DNA of 14,454 bases, taken from Planctomycetales bacterium (GTDB taxonomy: Bacteria > Planctomycetota > Phycisphaerae > SM23-33). Below the pieces are notes generated by a model. That model was not told the DNA's origin. It did not search any database and saw only the letters and a list, made by a program, of their open reading frames with translations. Each line of letters begins with the position of its first letter. Position 1 is the first letter of the stretch. Where the stretch lies: the NCBI GenBank assembly GCA_030592655.1, contig JAUVIQ010000059.1:1-14454 (forward strand). Direction: 5' to 3'. The position numbers and the translations under genes are program-made. Below are positions 14,203 to 14,454 of the stretch, piece by piece.

Positions 14203-14231
14203 TTGACTTATACCCGCTAAAAACGTATGAG
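14203..14231 (+). promoter_or_regulatory. Candidate promoter of the nucleotidyltransferase gene
   Basis: TTGACT (14203-14208), a 17-base spacer and TATGAG (14226-14231) form a sigma70-like promoter about 50 bases upstream of the plus-strand gene. It lies 22 bases beyond the third vapBC half-site, so cross-regulation by VapB is conceivable but unproven. Confidence 0.5.
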
Positions 14232-14282
14232 GTACTCCCTTGCGCCGGAGAATTAACGCAGACGCTATTTGAGGGAACCGAA

Positions 14283-14454
14283 ATGAAAGCATTGTTACTT
14301 GCCGCCGGCGAGGGTCGGCGGCTTGATCCATTTACGCAGGTTCGGCCCAAGCCGGTTCTGCCGTTGGCAAACCGTCCGCTGATTCTTTACCTGGTGGATT
14401 TCATCCGCCAGGCGGGGATTACCGACATTGCAGTGGTCGTGGGCGATAAGGGCG
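14283..14454 (+). CDS. Sugar-phosphate nucleotidyltransferase (N-terminal part, cut by window end)
   Basis: Only the first 57 residues are visible. They carry the NTP_transferase signature: MKALLLAAGEGRRLDPFT, then RPKPVLPLANRPLI. This is the nucleotide-binding loop and the lysine-containing PKP motif of the GlmU/RmlA/ManC superfamily. Such enzymes make NDP-sugars for cell-surface polysaccharides. The G-x-G-R-R variant in place of G-x-G-T-R is a small deviation from the common motif. The sugar substrate cannot be told from this fragment. The ATG at 14283 has GAGGG 7 bases upstream and a likely promoter at 14203-14231. The gene is divergent from the vapBC pair and has no other visible partner. 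Confidence 0.9.
   Translation, partial: MKALLLAAGEGRRLDPFTQVRPKPVLPLANRPLILYLVDFIRQAGITDIAVVVGDKG

Overview
The window comes from a moderately GC-rich, gene-dense bacterial chromosome. The best guess is a planctomycete of the Phycisphaerae type. Supporting signs are a zinc-ribbon L32 of the MLP...QK form next to plsX, a GlnRS next to a GluRS, many secreted or membrane proteins of unknown function, and palindromic repeats in gene 3' ends. The phylum is inferred from these features and was not tested.

Layout. Almost everything from 1 to 10540 is on the minus strand, so transcription there runs right to left. In that order it is gltX; an accessory block (347-aa membrane protein, 87-aa and 145-aa membrane proteins, a lone HicB-like protein, a 228-aa secreted protein); a PfkB-family kinase; thpR; recA; alaS; rpmF; and plsX, which is cut by the window edge. 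The block from the 145-aa gene to thpR has overlaps or gaps of about 30 bp or less and looks co-transcribed. recA, rpmF and probably gltX have their own promoters. A very large hairpin with a T-tract lies between recA and alaS.

From 10643 to 12388 glnS is divergent from gltX, so GluRS and GlnRS genes share a 102-bp intergenic region. Together they indicate direct Gln-tRNA charging. glnS carries an in-frame 61-bp imperfect palindrome (about 19 codons) that looks like a REP-type mobile repeat captured within a housekeeping enzyme. A repeat-rich gap follows. Then, again on the minus strand, come a 302-aa lipoprotein and a vapBC toxin-antitoxin pair (AbrB antitoxin, PIN toxin) with an evident operator. 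The last gene, on the plus strand and cut by the window end, encodes a sugar-phosphate nucleotidyltransferase.

No tRNA, rRNA, CRISPR array, transposase or prophage gene was seen. No gap exceeds 300 bases; the longest is the 191-bp vapB/nucleotidyltransferase intergenic region. The strongest candidates for something undescribed are the palindrome inside glnS, the palindrome-of-palindromes terminator between recA and alaS, and the overlapping accessory genes around the orphan HicB.
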